This document shows positions 48,644-59,900 of a stretch of 64,000 nt of DNA, one piece after another; positions within the stretch are counted from its first letter, which is position 1; every line of letters starts with the position of its first letter. A program made the translations under genes and the position numbers. The notes beneath the pieces were generated by a model. It was not told where the DNA came from. It did no database searches and worked only from the letters and a program-made list of their open reading frames with translations. This DNA is from Piliocolobus tephrosceles (lineage: Eukaryota; Chordata; Mammalia; Primates; Cercopithecidae). The stretch covers positions 127,286,797 to 127,350,796 of the forward strand of contig NC_045435.1 of the NCBI RefSeq assembly GCF_002776525.5, written 5' to 3'.

Positions 48644-51218
48644 TTACTCCCTGGATTGGTTATTGTTAGGTACCTGTCTTACCAGGTGCTCTGGTAGCCA
48701 TCGGGCTGCATCATGAGTTTGAGAAAAAACACAAACTGAGCCTCTTCCCCAGATTAACACTGGGTCTGGACCATGCCATGTGTTGTCTAAGGGGTCTTTC
48801 CATTTAACCATGGCAAATTGTTTTTTGGACTCGGAATGCCAAAATCGATCAGCTGCTGATCTGTTCAGGTTATCCAAATTTTAAAAATTTAAAATAAAAA
48901 GTGTGTGATTAAGGATATTTCTAGGGGTGCCTTTAGTAGGGTACCATTCTCCCTTTTTTATTTTGTCAATGGTGGTTTTTAAGGATGAGTGTGCTCTTTC
49001 AACTATTCCTTGTCCTTGAGGGTTATATGGAATTCCAATAATGTGTTTTATTTGTAATTTAAGACAGAAGTCTTGAAAGGCTTTGGATGTATAGCCAGGA
49101 CCATTGTCTGTTTTCAGTTGTTTAGGCTTTCCAACTATGGAAAAACAGTGTAGTAAATGAGCTATGACATGTTTGGTAGCTTCTCCTGTTTGTAAGGTGG
49201 CTAGTATAAATCCACTAAATGTATCTATACATACATGGACGTATTTTAAATTACCGAATTCTGAATAATGGGTGACATCCATTTGCCAGATCATATTGGG
49301 AACTAGTCCTCTTGGGTTAATTCCTACGTGAGGGACTGGCAGGTATGTTATACAGGTCTGACATTGTTTACCTATTTGTCTTGCTTGTTCTCTAGTTATT
49401 TTAAACATCAGTCTCAAAGTTTGAGCATTAAGATGGTGTAAGGCATGAGTAGCCTGTGCTTGGGCTAGGTTTGTATTTGTAGCTATGGCTACCATCTTGG
49501 TTGCCATATCAGCCAGTTGGTTGCCCTGGGATAGAGGTCCTGGTAATCCTGAATGAGCTCTAATGTGTCCAAGAAAGAAGGGAGTTGATCTGTCATGTAT
49601 TAATTGTTGGCATTGTAAAAATAACTTGGCTGTGTCTGACACATGTTTGATTTTTGCTACGGTCTCTAGGAGGGGTACAGAGTGAGCCAAATAGGCGCTA
49701 TCTGTATAAATATTGAGTGCTTGACAGGGGAAGCTGTTAAAACTGCAATTATGGCTTGTAATTCTACTAATTCAGCAGAGGCATGGCTGGTTTTGAATTT
49801 AACAGTGGTGGCAGCAAAGGTATATGCAGCAGTTCCTGTGGATGACCTGTCAGTGAATACTAATAAGGCATTGTCTAAAGGTGTTTTACTGATGACATGA
49901 GGGAAGACAAAAGCATGTAGTTTACAAAATTGGACAAGATTATTTGGCAGGTAATGGTTATCTAAGTTACCGGCATAAGAGGCACAAGCAATCGGCCACG
50001 TTTCAGTGTTTTGCATCAACCAATGGATTTGTGGCTTAGAATAAGGTTGTATGATCGTAGAGGGTTCAATTCCAAAATATTTTTTGCTATTTTCTCTACC
50101 TAAGATGATTAAATCTGCTATGGCATCGTAATAGGGGAGTAATACCTTTTTGGGAGATGAAGGCAAATGTACCCACATAATAGGGTTATTTTGCCAGAAT
50201 AAACCATTAGGTGTCAGTGTTGTGTTAAAGACTAAAAAGGTTAATGACTGTGAATAGCCTATGTTAGTAACAAATTGTTCAGCAATGGCCATCTCTATCC
50301 TATTAAGTGATAAAAGAGATTCTTTTGATAATGACCTAAGGGACTTAGGGTTGGGGTCACCTCTCAGGGTGTCGAATAAAGGTTTTAAGTCTCCCGTGGT
50401 GAGTTTTTAGTAGGGTCGAAGCCAATTTATGTCTCCAAGGAGCTTTTGGAAATCATTGAGGGTTTGTAACTTATCTTACGGATAACTGCCTTTTGATTAG
50501 TAATTTTAGGTCCATTTATTTGAAAACCTAAATATGTGTAAGGGTCTTGTAGTTGTATTTTTTCTGGAGCTATTTGTAACCCCACTGTGGTTAGTTTTTG
50601 TTTGAGTTGAGCAAAACACTGCAAAACTTGTTCTCCCATTTTTCCTGCTGTGAGGATATCATCCATGTAATGTATAACGTATATTTGTTTCCATGTCTCT
50701 CTAACTGAGTGTATGGCTGTAGCCACATATTTTTGACACAAGGTGGGACTGTTGGCCATACCTTGAGGTAACACTTTCCATTGGTATCGCTTCATTGGTT
50801 CTTTAAAATTTATAGATGGTAAGCTAAAGGTGAATCACTTTTGGTCTGTAGGATGAAGGGGAATTGTAAAAAAGCAATCTGTAAGGTCTATGATAATTTT
50901 AAAATATCTTTGAGGGATTGCAACTGGAGAAGGTAGCCCTGGCTGTAAGGCGCCCATAAGAACCATAGTAGCATTTACTGCTCTCAAATCTTGTAAGAGT
51001 CTCCCCTTTCCAGATTTCTTTTTTATGACGAATATAGGGGTGTTCCAAGGAGAGTTGCTTTCTGTAATGTGTCCTGCCTCCAATTGTTCCTGCACTAACT
51101 GTTGGGCAGCGGCAAGCTTCTCATTGTTTAGAGGCCATTTATCAACCCAAATGGGTTCATCTGACTTCCAAGTGATTGGGTCAGCACTTTTTTGGGGTGC
51201 AGGCATGTCAATGGCCAT
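48644..51218 (-). pseudogene. pol: pol of the type-D provirus: reverse transcriptase, RNase H, integrase; broken
   Basis: The RT start (PITWKSDEPIWVDKWPL) follows pro in the -1 frame. Motifs in order: LLQDLRAVNA, FTIPLHP, VLPQGMANSP and catalytic YMDDIL (near 50,665). RNase H has FTDRSSTG, with arginine where glycine is usual, and AELVELQAI. Integrase (48,881-49,690) has HALHHLN ... CQTC and DDE residues in QMDVTHY, KTDNGPGYTS and GQGIVERAH. The C-terminal domain continues to 48,644 (WKDPLDNTWHGPDPVLIWGR). Breaks: TGA at about 50,835 (probably a CpG change from CGA), frameshifts between about 50,430 and 50,290 and near 49,680, and TAA at about 48,881. Length and order match the family. Confidence 0.91.
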
Positions 51219-51220
51219 GG

Positions 51221-52128
51221 TTAAACATTTCCAAGCCCCCTTTTATCTAATTTTCCTATGGCTGGGATTGGCTGCAAAATGCCATCCTCTCTTTTTCCTA
51301 ACCCTTTCCCAGGGTGGTAGCCCTGAGCCAACATTTGTGCAGTGACTATATCATTTGGACTACACATCATGACCCTCATTTGGGAGAGAAGCTCTCTACC
51401 CCAAAGGTTAACAGGCAAATCAGGGATAACAAATGGTTTAATGAGACCGGAATTACTTTCTTGATCTCTCCAGGTGAGATATTTGGAACTTTGTCTAGGG
51501 TTATTACTTTGCCCGATTCCTCGTAAATTTGTTAAGGTCTCTGAAGTGGGCCAACTGGTGGGCCAATCTTGTTGTTTGATAATTGTTACATCGGCCCCTG
51601 TCTCTATCAGTCCTGTAAATAACTTTCTGTCTAGCCATAAGGTGAGATAGGGTTTTTGATTAGTAATGGACTGTACCCAGTGGATGTCTGAGGATCCGAA
51701 TCCTCCCTTTCCCCTTAGGGGCGATTGGACTTTATTAGCTGTTTTTAGCAATGGTAACAGGAGTAACTGCACTATTCTATCCCCTTGAGGAATGATAATG
51801 ATGTTGTCAATAGCCTTGGCCATGATTCTGACTTCTCCTATATAATCACTATTAACTATTCCTGGAAAGACCTTTAGGCCTCTTATAGTGGCACTGCCTC
51901 TTCCTAGGATTAATCCAAACATGTTTGAGGGTAGGGGCCCATATACTCCAGTACCTAAGGCTTGGGGTCCCATTTCAGGGGTTAATATTGTGTGGGAGGT
52001 GGAACAGAGGTCCAATCCTGTGCTTCCTGGGGTTGCTCTACTGAGCCGTGAAACGTATTGTGGTTGGTTGTTACAAAACTGACCGCCCCATAAGCTTGTT
52101 TCAGGGCCTGGGGCCGGCCCTTCCATCC
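51221..52128 (-). CDS. pro: pro of the type-D provirus: dUTPase, protease, G-patch
   Basis: Reached by -1 frameshift at 52,129-52,135, so no ATG is needed. dUTPase: STGLDLC, GVYGPLP, GLILGRGSATIRG, NSDYIGEV, PQGDRIVQLLLLP. Protease: LIETGADVTII, where the catalytic aspartate of the usual DTGA is glutamate, which should abolish proteolysis; then NLWGRELL. The end has a G-patch (LAQGYHPGKGLGKREDGI), typical of betaretroviral proteases. The frame is open across about 300 codons to 51,221, the best preserved gene of this provirus. Confidence 0.88.
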
Positions 52129-53776
52129 GTTTCCCTGTTGAGTTGTTAGGGGATTTCCTTGATTGTCAATTTTAGATTTACATTCGTTGGCCCAATGTTT
52201 TCCTCTTTTACACCTAGGGCAGAGGCCTGGAGCTTTTGCCTCTAAGGTCTTAGCTAGCTCTCCCTTACAAACCCTAGCGAAGTGTCCCATTTTTCCACAC
52301 TTGAAGCACCCCTTGCTATTCTTATTTTTACTAGCGAGGAAGTCTTTTACGGTTTGTCCACTAAAGGCAGCAGCCATAGCCAAGCCCTGTTGATATGAGG
52401 GCCCTATGTCTGAACAGAGGCAGATGTAGCCTGTTACGTCTGTTTTCTTTCGATAAGGTCTGATAGCTGCCTGACAAACCGGGTTAGCGTTTTCGTAAGC
52501 TAGCTCTTTTACATAATCCACCCCTGCCTCAGCATTACCAAATATTCTTCTGGCCGTGGTTAAAACTCTATGTACAAAGTCTGCAAAAGGCTCATCAGGC
52601 GCCTGTTTGACCCCCGTGAGCAAGGCTCCTGGATGCCCCTTAACAGGGAGTTTTCTCCAGGCTTTGGTAGCCGCTGCTTGGATTTGAGAAAACAGTCAAG
52701 GATCATACTGCATCTGAGCATCGGTTTCTGTGTAATTACCCGAGCCAGTTAGCATATCAAAATCCCAACCATTTCTGGCTTGTTGGTTTCTCTTGGCCGT
52801 ATCTCTACAATTTTCATAAAATTCTGACTTCCAAATCAGATGGACGCCTCCCGAAAGAACTGCTCTAACTAAGGTATTCCAATCTATGGGAGTGTGCCAA
52901 TTTTTGTCCACAGATTCCACTATGGCCAGGGTGGACGGCGCAGTAGCTCCGTATTGTGAAACAACGGTTTTTTGTTCTTTTATTACAGTAAATTCAAACC
53001 CATTTTGGTGTCTCCAGGCTCGGCCCTGCACATCTGTAGTTTCAGTTACTGGAAAAACGTCTCGAGGAGAGGAATCTTCCCTATCTCCACTACCAAACGA
53101 CCTTCCTTTTGGGACATGCTGTCTGGGTCTCTGAGGGTGAGAGTATTTCTCTATTCCTTTAGGGTATTGAACGCTCTCACTTCCTGTCCTTAATTTCTGC
53201 AATCTAGTGATTAAAGACTGATGTAGTTCTTCGAGCTTTATTTGCTCTTTAAGTTGTGCAATCTTTCTCTAAGCTCCTCTTTTGGGTCTAATACTGCCAT
53301 AACTGTGGGGGCAGAAGCCTTAATATAGGGAGGGGGATAAGTAAGAATTTGTGGCCAGTCAGAATTATGATATTTTGCTGCCCCTTCCTCTAAATTATCC
53401 CAGTTTACTTCTGAAGGGTTAAGGTTATTTTTACTTTTGCTTTCATTAGTTGTAGGTAAAACTGGGTATTTTTTTGCCTTTTCCTTATTTGATGTCTCTA
53501 TATTTGTTATTGAGGGGACCCCAGTCTCTTCCTCATCGCTTTGTAGCAATATAAGGTCTATTTCTTTGTTAGGTATGGATCTTTCGAGGTCGGTTTGGGA
53601 GCTGCCTCTTAATATTTCCTCAGTCTGAGTAACCACTTCCATTACCTCAGGATCTTTTTCTTTTTCCTTTTTATCTATTATATATTTGATCAGATTCCAA
53701 TAAGAAAAGGCTGTTATTGGAACCTTTTCTGGTCCAAAAGTACTATAATAATCTTGAAAACAGTCTCCTACGCCAT
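51982..53776 (-). pseudogene. gag: gag of the type-D provirus, 5'-truncated and broken
   Basis: The N-terminal matrix is missing. Sequence begins inside matrix just before 53,776 (GDCFQDYYSTFGPEKVP) and runs through a phosphoprotein-like acidic region (LILLQSDEEETG) with the late-domain motif PPPY (TYPPPYIKAS), capsid (53,202-52,700; NPFADF-type major homology region EPFADFVHRV at about 52,585), and nucleocapsid with two zinc knuckles (CFKCGKMGHFARVC, CPRCKRGKHWANEC). A frameshift lies near 53,205-53,270 and a TGA at 52,696-52,698 within capsid. The tail overlaps pro in the frame ending at 51,982. Confidence 0.91.
52129..52135 (-). promoter_or_regulatory. gag-pro -1 frameshift slippery site GGGAAAC (minus strand)
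   Basis: Plus strand gtttccc. In the gag frame it reads G-GGA-AAC, and a -1 slip enters the pro frame exactly. This is the same heptamer as in the HML-2-like provirus. Confidence 0.8.
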
Positions 53777-53950
53777 CTCTTTTTTTTTTTTTTTTTTTAT
53801 TATACTTTAAGTTCTAGGGTACATGTGCATAACGTGCAGGTTACATATGTATACATGTGCCATGTTGGTGTGCTGCACCCATCAACTCGTCAGCACCCAT
53901 CAATTCATCATTTATATCAGGTATAACTCCCCAATGCAATCCCTCCCTCT
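53777..53950 (-). mobile_element. 5'-truncated L1 3' end
   Basis: A poly(T) run (53,780-53,798) is followed by attatactttaagttctag and then the reverse complement of the L1 3' UTR, about 150 bp. One side is retroviral gag and the other is alpha satellite, so the two flanks cannot be a simple insertion site. A small internal duplication (catcaactcgtcagcaccca) and a repeated cctctgtttgc at the right junction are visible. Confidence 0.9.
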
Positions 53951-53956
53951 GTTTGC

Positions 53957-56900
53957 AATCCTGGCCTCTGTTTGCCACTTAATATCCCTTCGCAGAACCC
54001 TCAGAGGCCGACTTTCAAACTGGGAAATGTAGAGTAAGCTTTAACCCTGTGAAAAGAATGGGCATGTCTGAGAGCAGTTTCTTCGAGTGCTTCTTTCTGC
54101 TTTTTATTGGACGACATTTCATTTTTTGCCATAGTCTTGAATGTGCTCCGAATATCACTCTTTTGGTTTTACAGGAACTGTGTTCAAACTGTGCCATATG
54201 AGAAGAAAATTAAATCTCCCTCAGTGGAATGCACACATCACCAAACAGTTTCTCAGAAAGCTTCTTTCCAGTTTCTGTCTGACTCTATTTCCCATTTGAC
54301 CATAGGCCCGAATGTGATCCCAAATATCCCTTCATGAATCCATCCACAAGGGAGTTTCCAAGCTGTGTAATGTAAAGAAAGTTTCATCTATGTGAGAAGA
54401 ATAAACATAGACAAATCAGATTCACAGAAAGCTTCTTTGCAGTTTTTATCTGAAGATAATTCCTTTTTCATCATAGTCTTGATTGGGCTCCTGAATGACC
54501 CTTCGTGGATCCGTCCATTAGAGTTTCCCAGCTATGTAATATAAAGAAAGCTTTATATATGTGAGATGATTACACATAACACTGAGTAGCTTCCTAGAAA
54601 GCTTCCTTCCAGTTTTTGTCTGAGGCTATTTCTCTTTTCACCATCAGCATCAACATGCTTCCAAATATCACCTGGTACCTGTTTTTCAAAAAGGGTTTCC
54701 GTGATGTGGTATGGGAAGAGAGGTATAACACTGTGAGTGAAATGTACAAGTCACAAAACCTTTCCTCAGAAAGCTTCTCTCCAGTTTGGGTCTGAAAATA
54801 TTTCCTTTGTCACCGTAAGCCTCAAAGTGCTCCTGAATATCCAATTGCACGCTAAACATACACAGGGTTAGAAAACTGCTCAATGAAAAGAGACACTTAA
54901 CTGAGTGAGAGCAATTAAGATGACAAAGAGCAGTTTCACAGAAAGCTTCCTTCTGGATTTTACCTGAGGATATTTCTTTCTCCATATTCTAAGGATCATT
55001 CCCAAATGTCCTTCCTCAGATTCCACAAAAACAGTGATTTCAAGCTGCTCAATGCAAAGAATGTTTTACCTCTATGAGACAAATACACAACGGAAAGCAG
55101 TTGCTCGGGAAGTTTCTCTGCAGGTTTCATCAGAAGACGATTCCCTGCTCACCACAAGCCTCTGGCATCAGTAAATATCCCTTCACAGATTCTTCAATGG
55201 CAGAATTTCGAAACTGGACACCATAGATTAAGCATTAAATCTGTGAAGTGAATGCACATATCAGAGAGCATATATTTGGAACGCTTCTTCCTCTATTTTA
55301 TTTCACTATATTTCACTATTCGTCATAGATCTCAAAGCACTCGGAAATATCACTTTTTCGGTTCCACAGCAACAGTGTTCAAACACTGCCTTGCGAGAAA
55401 AGAGGTATAACTCCCTGAGTGCAATGCATAAACCTCAAAGTACGTTCTCAGAAGGCTTCTATCCAGTTTTTATCTGAAGATATCTCCTATTTCCCTGTAG
55501 GCCTGAATATGCTCCCAAAAGTCCCTTCTCGGATATGTGCACGACGGAGGTTCCAAACTGTGTAATATAAGAAAAGTTTTAACTATGCAAGATGAATAAA
55601 TATATCTAACACAAAGCAGTTTCACAGAAATATTCTTTCCACTTTTTGTCTGAGGATATTTCTTTTTCACCATAGCTGTCCATATACTACGGAATGTCTC
55701 CTGGTAGCTTTTTCTCCAAAAGGTATTCCGGAATCCTCTAGGAGAAGAAAGGTATATTTCTGTGAGTGGAATGCACACATCACAAAGCAGCTCCTCAGAA
55801 AGCTTCTCACCAGTTTCAATATAGAGATGTTTTCTATCTCAACGTAAGCCTCAAAGTGCTCCTGAATATCCCTTCGCAGACTAAACAAAAACATTGTTAT
55901 GATACTAGTCAATGAAAAGAGAAGCTTAAATATGTAAGTGGAATTCACGTGACACAGAGCAGTTTCACAGAAAGCTTCCCTCTGATTTCTCTCTGAGGTT
56001 GTTTCTTTGTCAGAATATTCTAAGGAGCATTTCCAAATATCGTTTCTCAGATTCCACAGAAACAGTGATTTCAAACTGCTCAATCCAAAGAATGATTTAA
56101 CTCCATGACATGAATACAAACATCACAAAAGAGTTGTACAGAAAGCTTCTCTCCAATTTTCGATGGAAGGCATTTCCTTGCTCGACACAGGCCTCCGGTT
56201 ACAACTTACTATCCATTTGCAGATCCCTCAAAGACCGACTTTCAAACTGGGAACTGTGGAGTCAGCTTAAACCCCGTGAAAAGAATGGACATGTCAGAAA
56301 GCAATTTCTTCGAGTGATTCTTTCTCTTTTTCATTGGACGACATTTCACTTTTTGCCATAATCTTCCATTTGCTCCGAATATCCCTGTTTTGGTTTTACA
56401 GGAACAGTGTTCACACTGAGCCTTATGAGAAGAATGTTATAAATCCCTGAGTGGAATGCACACATCACCAAGAAGTTTCTCAGAAAGCTTCTCTCCAGTT
56501 GTTATCTGACTATATTTCCTACTTGTCCATAGGCCCAAATGTGATCACAAATGTCCCTTCATGGATTCATCCACGAGGGAGTTTCCAAGCTGTGTAATGT
56601 AAAGAAAGCTTCAACTATCTGAGATGAATAAATATAGAAAGAAGCAGATTCACAGAAAGCTTCTTTCCTTTTCTTTATCTGAAGATATATCCTTTTTCAC
56701 CATAGTCTTGAATGAGCTCCTGAAGGTTCCTTCGTCCATCCGTCCATGACAGTTTCCAAGCTGTGTAATGTAAAGAAAGCTTTATCTATGTGAGATGATT
56801 ACACATATCACAGAATAGTTCCTAGAAAGCTTCTTACCAGTTTTTGTCTGAGGCTATTTCCCTTTTCACCATCGGCATCAACATGCTCCCGAATATCACT

Positions 56901-59900
56901 TGGTACCTGTTTCTCCAAAAGGGTTTCCCCGACGCTCTATGAGAAGAGAAGTATAACACTGTGAGTGGAATGCACACGTCACAAAACAGTTACTGGGAAA
57001 GCTTCTCTCCAGTTGCAGTCTGAACATATTTCCTTTTTCACATAAGAATCATAGTGCTCCCGATTATCCCATCACACACTAAACATACACAGGGTTAGAA
57101 AACTGCTCAGTGAAAGCAGAGGCTTAATTGAGGGAAAGGAATTAAGATGACATGGAGCAGTTTCACAGAAAGCTTCCTTCAGGCTTTTAGCTGAGGATAT
57201 TTCTTTCTCCATATTCTAAGGATCATTGCCCAATATCCTTCCTCTGATTCCACAAAAACAGTGATTTCAAGCTGTTCAATCCAAAGAATGGTTTACCTCT
57301 ATGAGACGAATACACACATCACAAAGCCGTTGCTCAGAAGTTTTCTCTGCAGGTTTCATCGGAAGACGTTTCCTTGCTCATCACAAGCCTCCGGCCGTCA
57401 CTAAATATCCCTTCACAGATTGTTCAAAGACAGAGTTTCGAAACTGGGCATGATAGAGTAAGCATTAAGTAAGCATACTCATTAACATAGAGTAAGCATA
57501 ACTCTGTGAAGTGAATGCACATATCAGAGAGCAGATTCTTGGAATGCTTCTTCCTCGATTTTATTTCAGTGTATTTCACTATTTGCCATAGTCCTCAACA
57601 TGCTCCAAAATAATTTTTTTTGTTTTCACAGGAACAGTGTTCAAACGCTGCCTTGTGAGAAAAAAGGTATAACTCCCTGAGCTGAATGCATACATCACAA
57701 AGTAGTTTCTCAGGAAGCTTCTATCCAGTTTTTATCTGAAGATATCTAATCTTTCAACGTAGGTCTGTATGTGCTCTAGAGAGTCCCTTTGCGGATCTGC
57801 TCATGATGGAGTTTCCAAACTGCGAAGTATAAGAAAAGTTTTAACTATGCGAGATAAATAAATATATCTAACATAAAGCAGTTTCACAGAAGTCTTCTTG
57901 CAAGTTTTCTCTGAGGACATTTCATTTTCACCATAGCGATTCCTATAGTCACGAGTGTCTCTTGGTAGCTTTTTCTCCAAAAGGGATTCCAGAATCCTAT
58001 AGGAGAAGAAAGGTATATTTCTTTGAGTGGAATGCACACGTCACAAAGCAGCACTTCAGAAAGTTTCTCTCCAGTTTCTATCTGAAGACGTTACTTTCTC
58101 ACTGTAAGCCTCAAAGTGCTCCTGAATTTCCTTTCGCAGACTAAACAAAAACAGTTTATGATACTGCTCAATGAAAACAGAAGCTTAATTGTGTGAGCGG
58201 CCTTAACGTGACACAGAGCAGTTTCATCGAAAGCTTTCTTTTTCTTTCTCTCTGGGATTATTTCTTTTTCAGCATATTCTAAAGAGCGTCTCCAAATGTC
58301 CTTTCTCACACTCCACAGAAACAGTGATTTCAAACTGCTCAATCCAAAGTATGAGTTAACTCTTTGAGTGGAATACAAACATCACAAAACAGTTGTGTAG
58401 AAAACTTCTCTCCAATTTTTGATTGGAGACATTTCCTTGCTCTACACAGGCCTCCTGTTGCCACTTACTATCCCTTCGCAGAACCCACAGAGGCCGACTT
58501 TAAACCAGGGAAATGTAGAGTAACCTTTAACCCTGTGAAAAGAATGGGCATGTCAGAGAGTAGTTTCTTCGAGTGATTCTTTCTGTTTTTTATTGGACGA
58601 CATTTCACTTTTTGCCATACTCTTCAATGTGTTCCGAATATCACTCTTTTGGTTTTAGAGGAACAGTTTTCAAACTATGCCTTATGTGAAGAACATTAAA
58701 ACTCCCTGAGTGGAAGGCACACATCACCAAGCAGTTTCTCAGAAAGCTTCTCTCCAGTTTTCATCTGACTATATTTCCTATTTGACCATAGGCCCGAATG
58801 TGATCCCAACTATCCCTTCGTGAATCATTACACGAGGGAGTTTCCAAGCTGCATAATATAAAGAAAGCTTCATCTATATGAGAAGAATCAATATAGAAAT
58901 AAGCAGATTCACAGAAAGTTTCTTTCCGGTTTTTATCTGAAGGTATTTCCTTTTTCATTACAGTCCTTAGTGTGCTCTCAAAAGTCCCTTCGTGGATCCC
59001 TCCATGAAAGTTTTCAAGCTGTGTAATGTAAGAAAACCTTTATCTCTGTGAGATGATAACACATATCCCAGAGTAGTTTCCTCGAAAGCTTCTTTCCAGG
59101 TTTTGTCTGAGGCTATTTCCCTTTTCATCATTGGCATCAACATGCTCCCGAATATCACTTGGTACCTGTTTCTCCAAAAGGGTTTCCTCAAGGCTGTATG
59201 AGAAGAGAGGTATAACACTGTGAGTGGAATGCACACGTCACAAAGAAGTTCCACGGAAAGCTTCTCTCCAGTTTTATTCTGAGCATATTTACTTTTTCAC
59301 CGTTAGCCTCAAAGTGCTCCTGAATGTCCCATCACACGCTAAACATACACAGGGTTACAAAATTACTCAACATAAGGAGAGGCTTAACTAAGTGAGAGGA
59401 ATTAAGATGACACAGAGTAGTTTCACAGAAAGCTTCCTTCTGGATTTTACCTGAGGATATTTCTTTCTCCATGTTCTAAGGATTGTTCCCAAATGTCCTT
59501 CCTCAGATTCCACAAAAACAGTAATTTCAATCTGCTCAATCCAAAGAACGGTTTAAATCTAGGAGACGAATACACACATCGCAAAGTAGTTGCTCAGAAA
59601 GTTGCTCCGCAGGTTTCCTCAGAAGATGTTTTCTTTCTCACCACAAGCCTCCGGGCGTCACGAAGTATCCCTTCACAGATTTTTCAAAGACAGAATTTCG
59701 AAAATGGGCAACAAAGGGTAAGCATAAATTCTGTGAAGTGAAGGCACATATCAGAGAGCGGATTCCTGGAATGCTTCTTCCTCCATGTAATTTCAGTATA
59801 TTTCACTATTCGCCATAGACTTCAGTGTGCTCTGAAACATCACGTTTTTGGTTTCACAGGAACAGTGTTCAAACCATGCATTGTGAGAAAAAAGGTATAA

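Larger units (their letters stand above)
46218..53776 (-). mobile_element. Type-D simian betaretrovirus-like (MPMV/SRV/SERV-related) endogenous provirus, 5' end missing
   Basis: On the minus strand: truncated gag, pro (dUTPase, protease), pol, env, transport element, polypurine tract, 3' LTR. Gag-Pol is betaretroviral, while Env is of the gamma/D type, the combination that defines type-D simian retroviruses. There is no 5' LTR, primer site or N-terminal matrix; gag sequence runs into an L1 poly(T) at 53,777. Many stops and frameshifts disable it. Endogenous relatives are known from Old World monkeys, which is the main basis for the organism inference. Confidence 0.92.
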
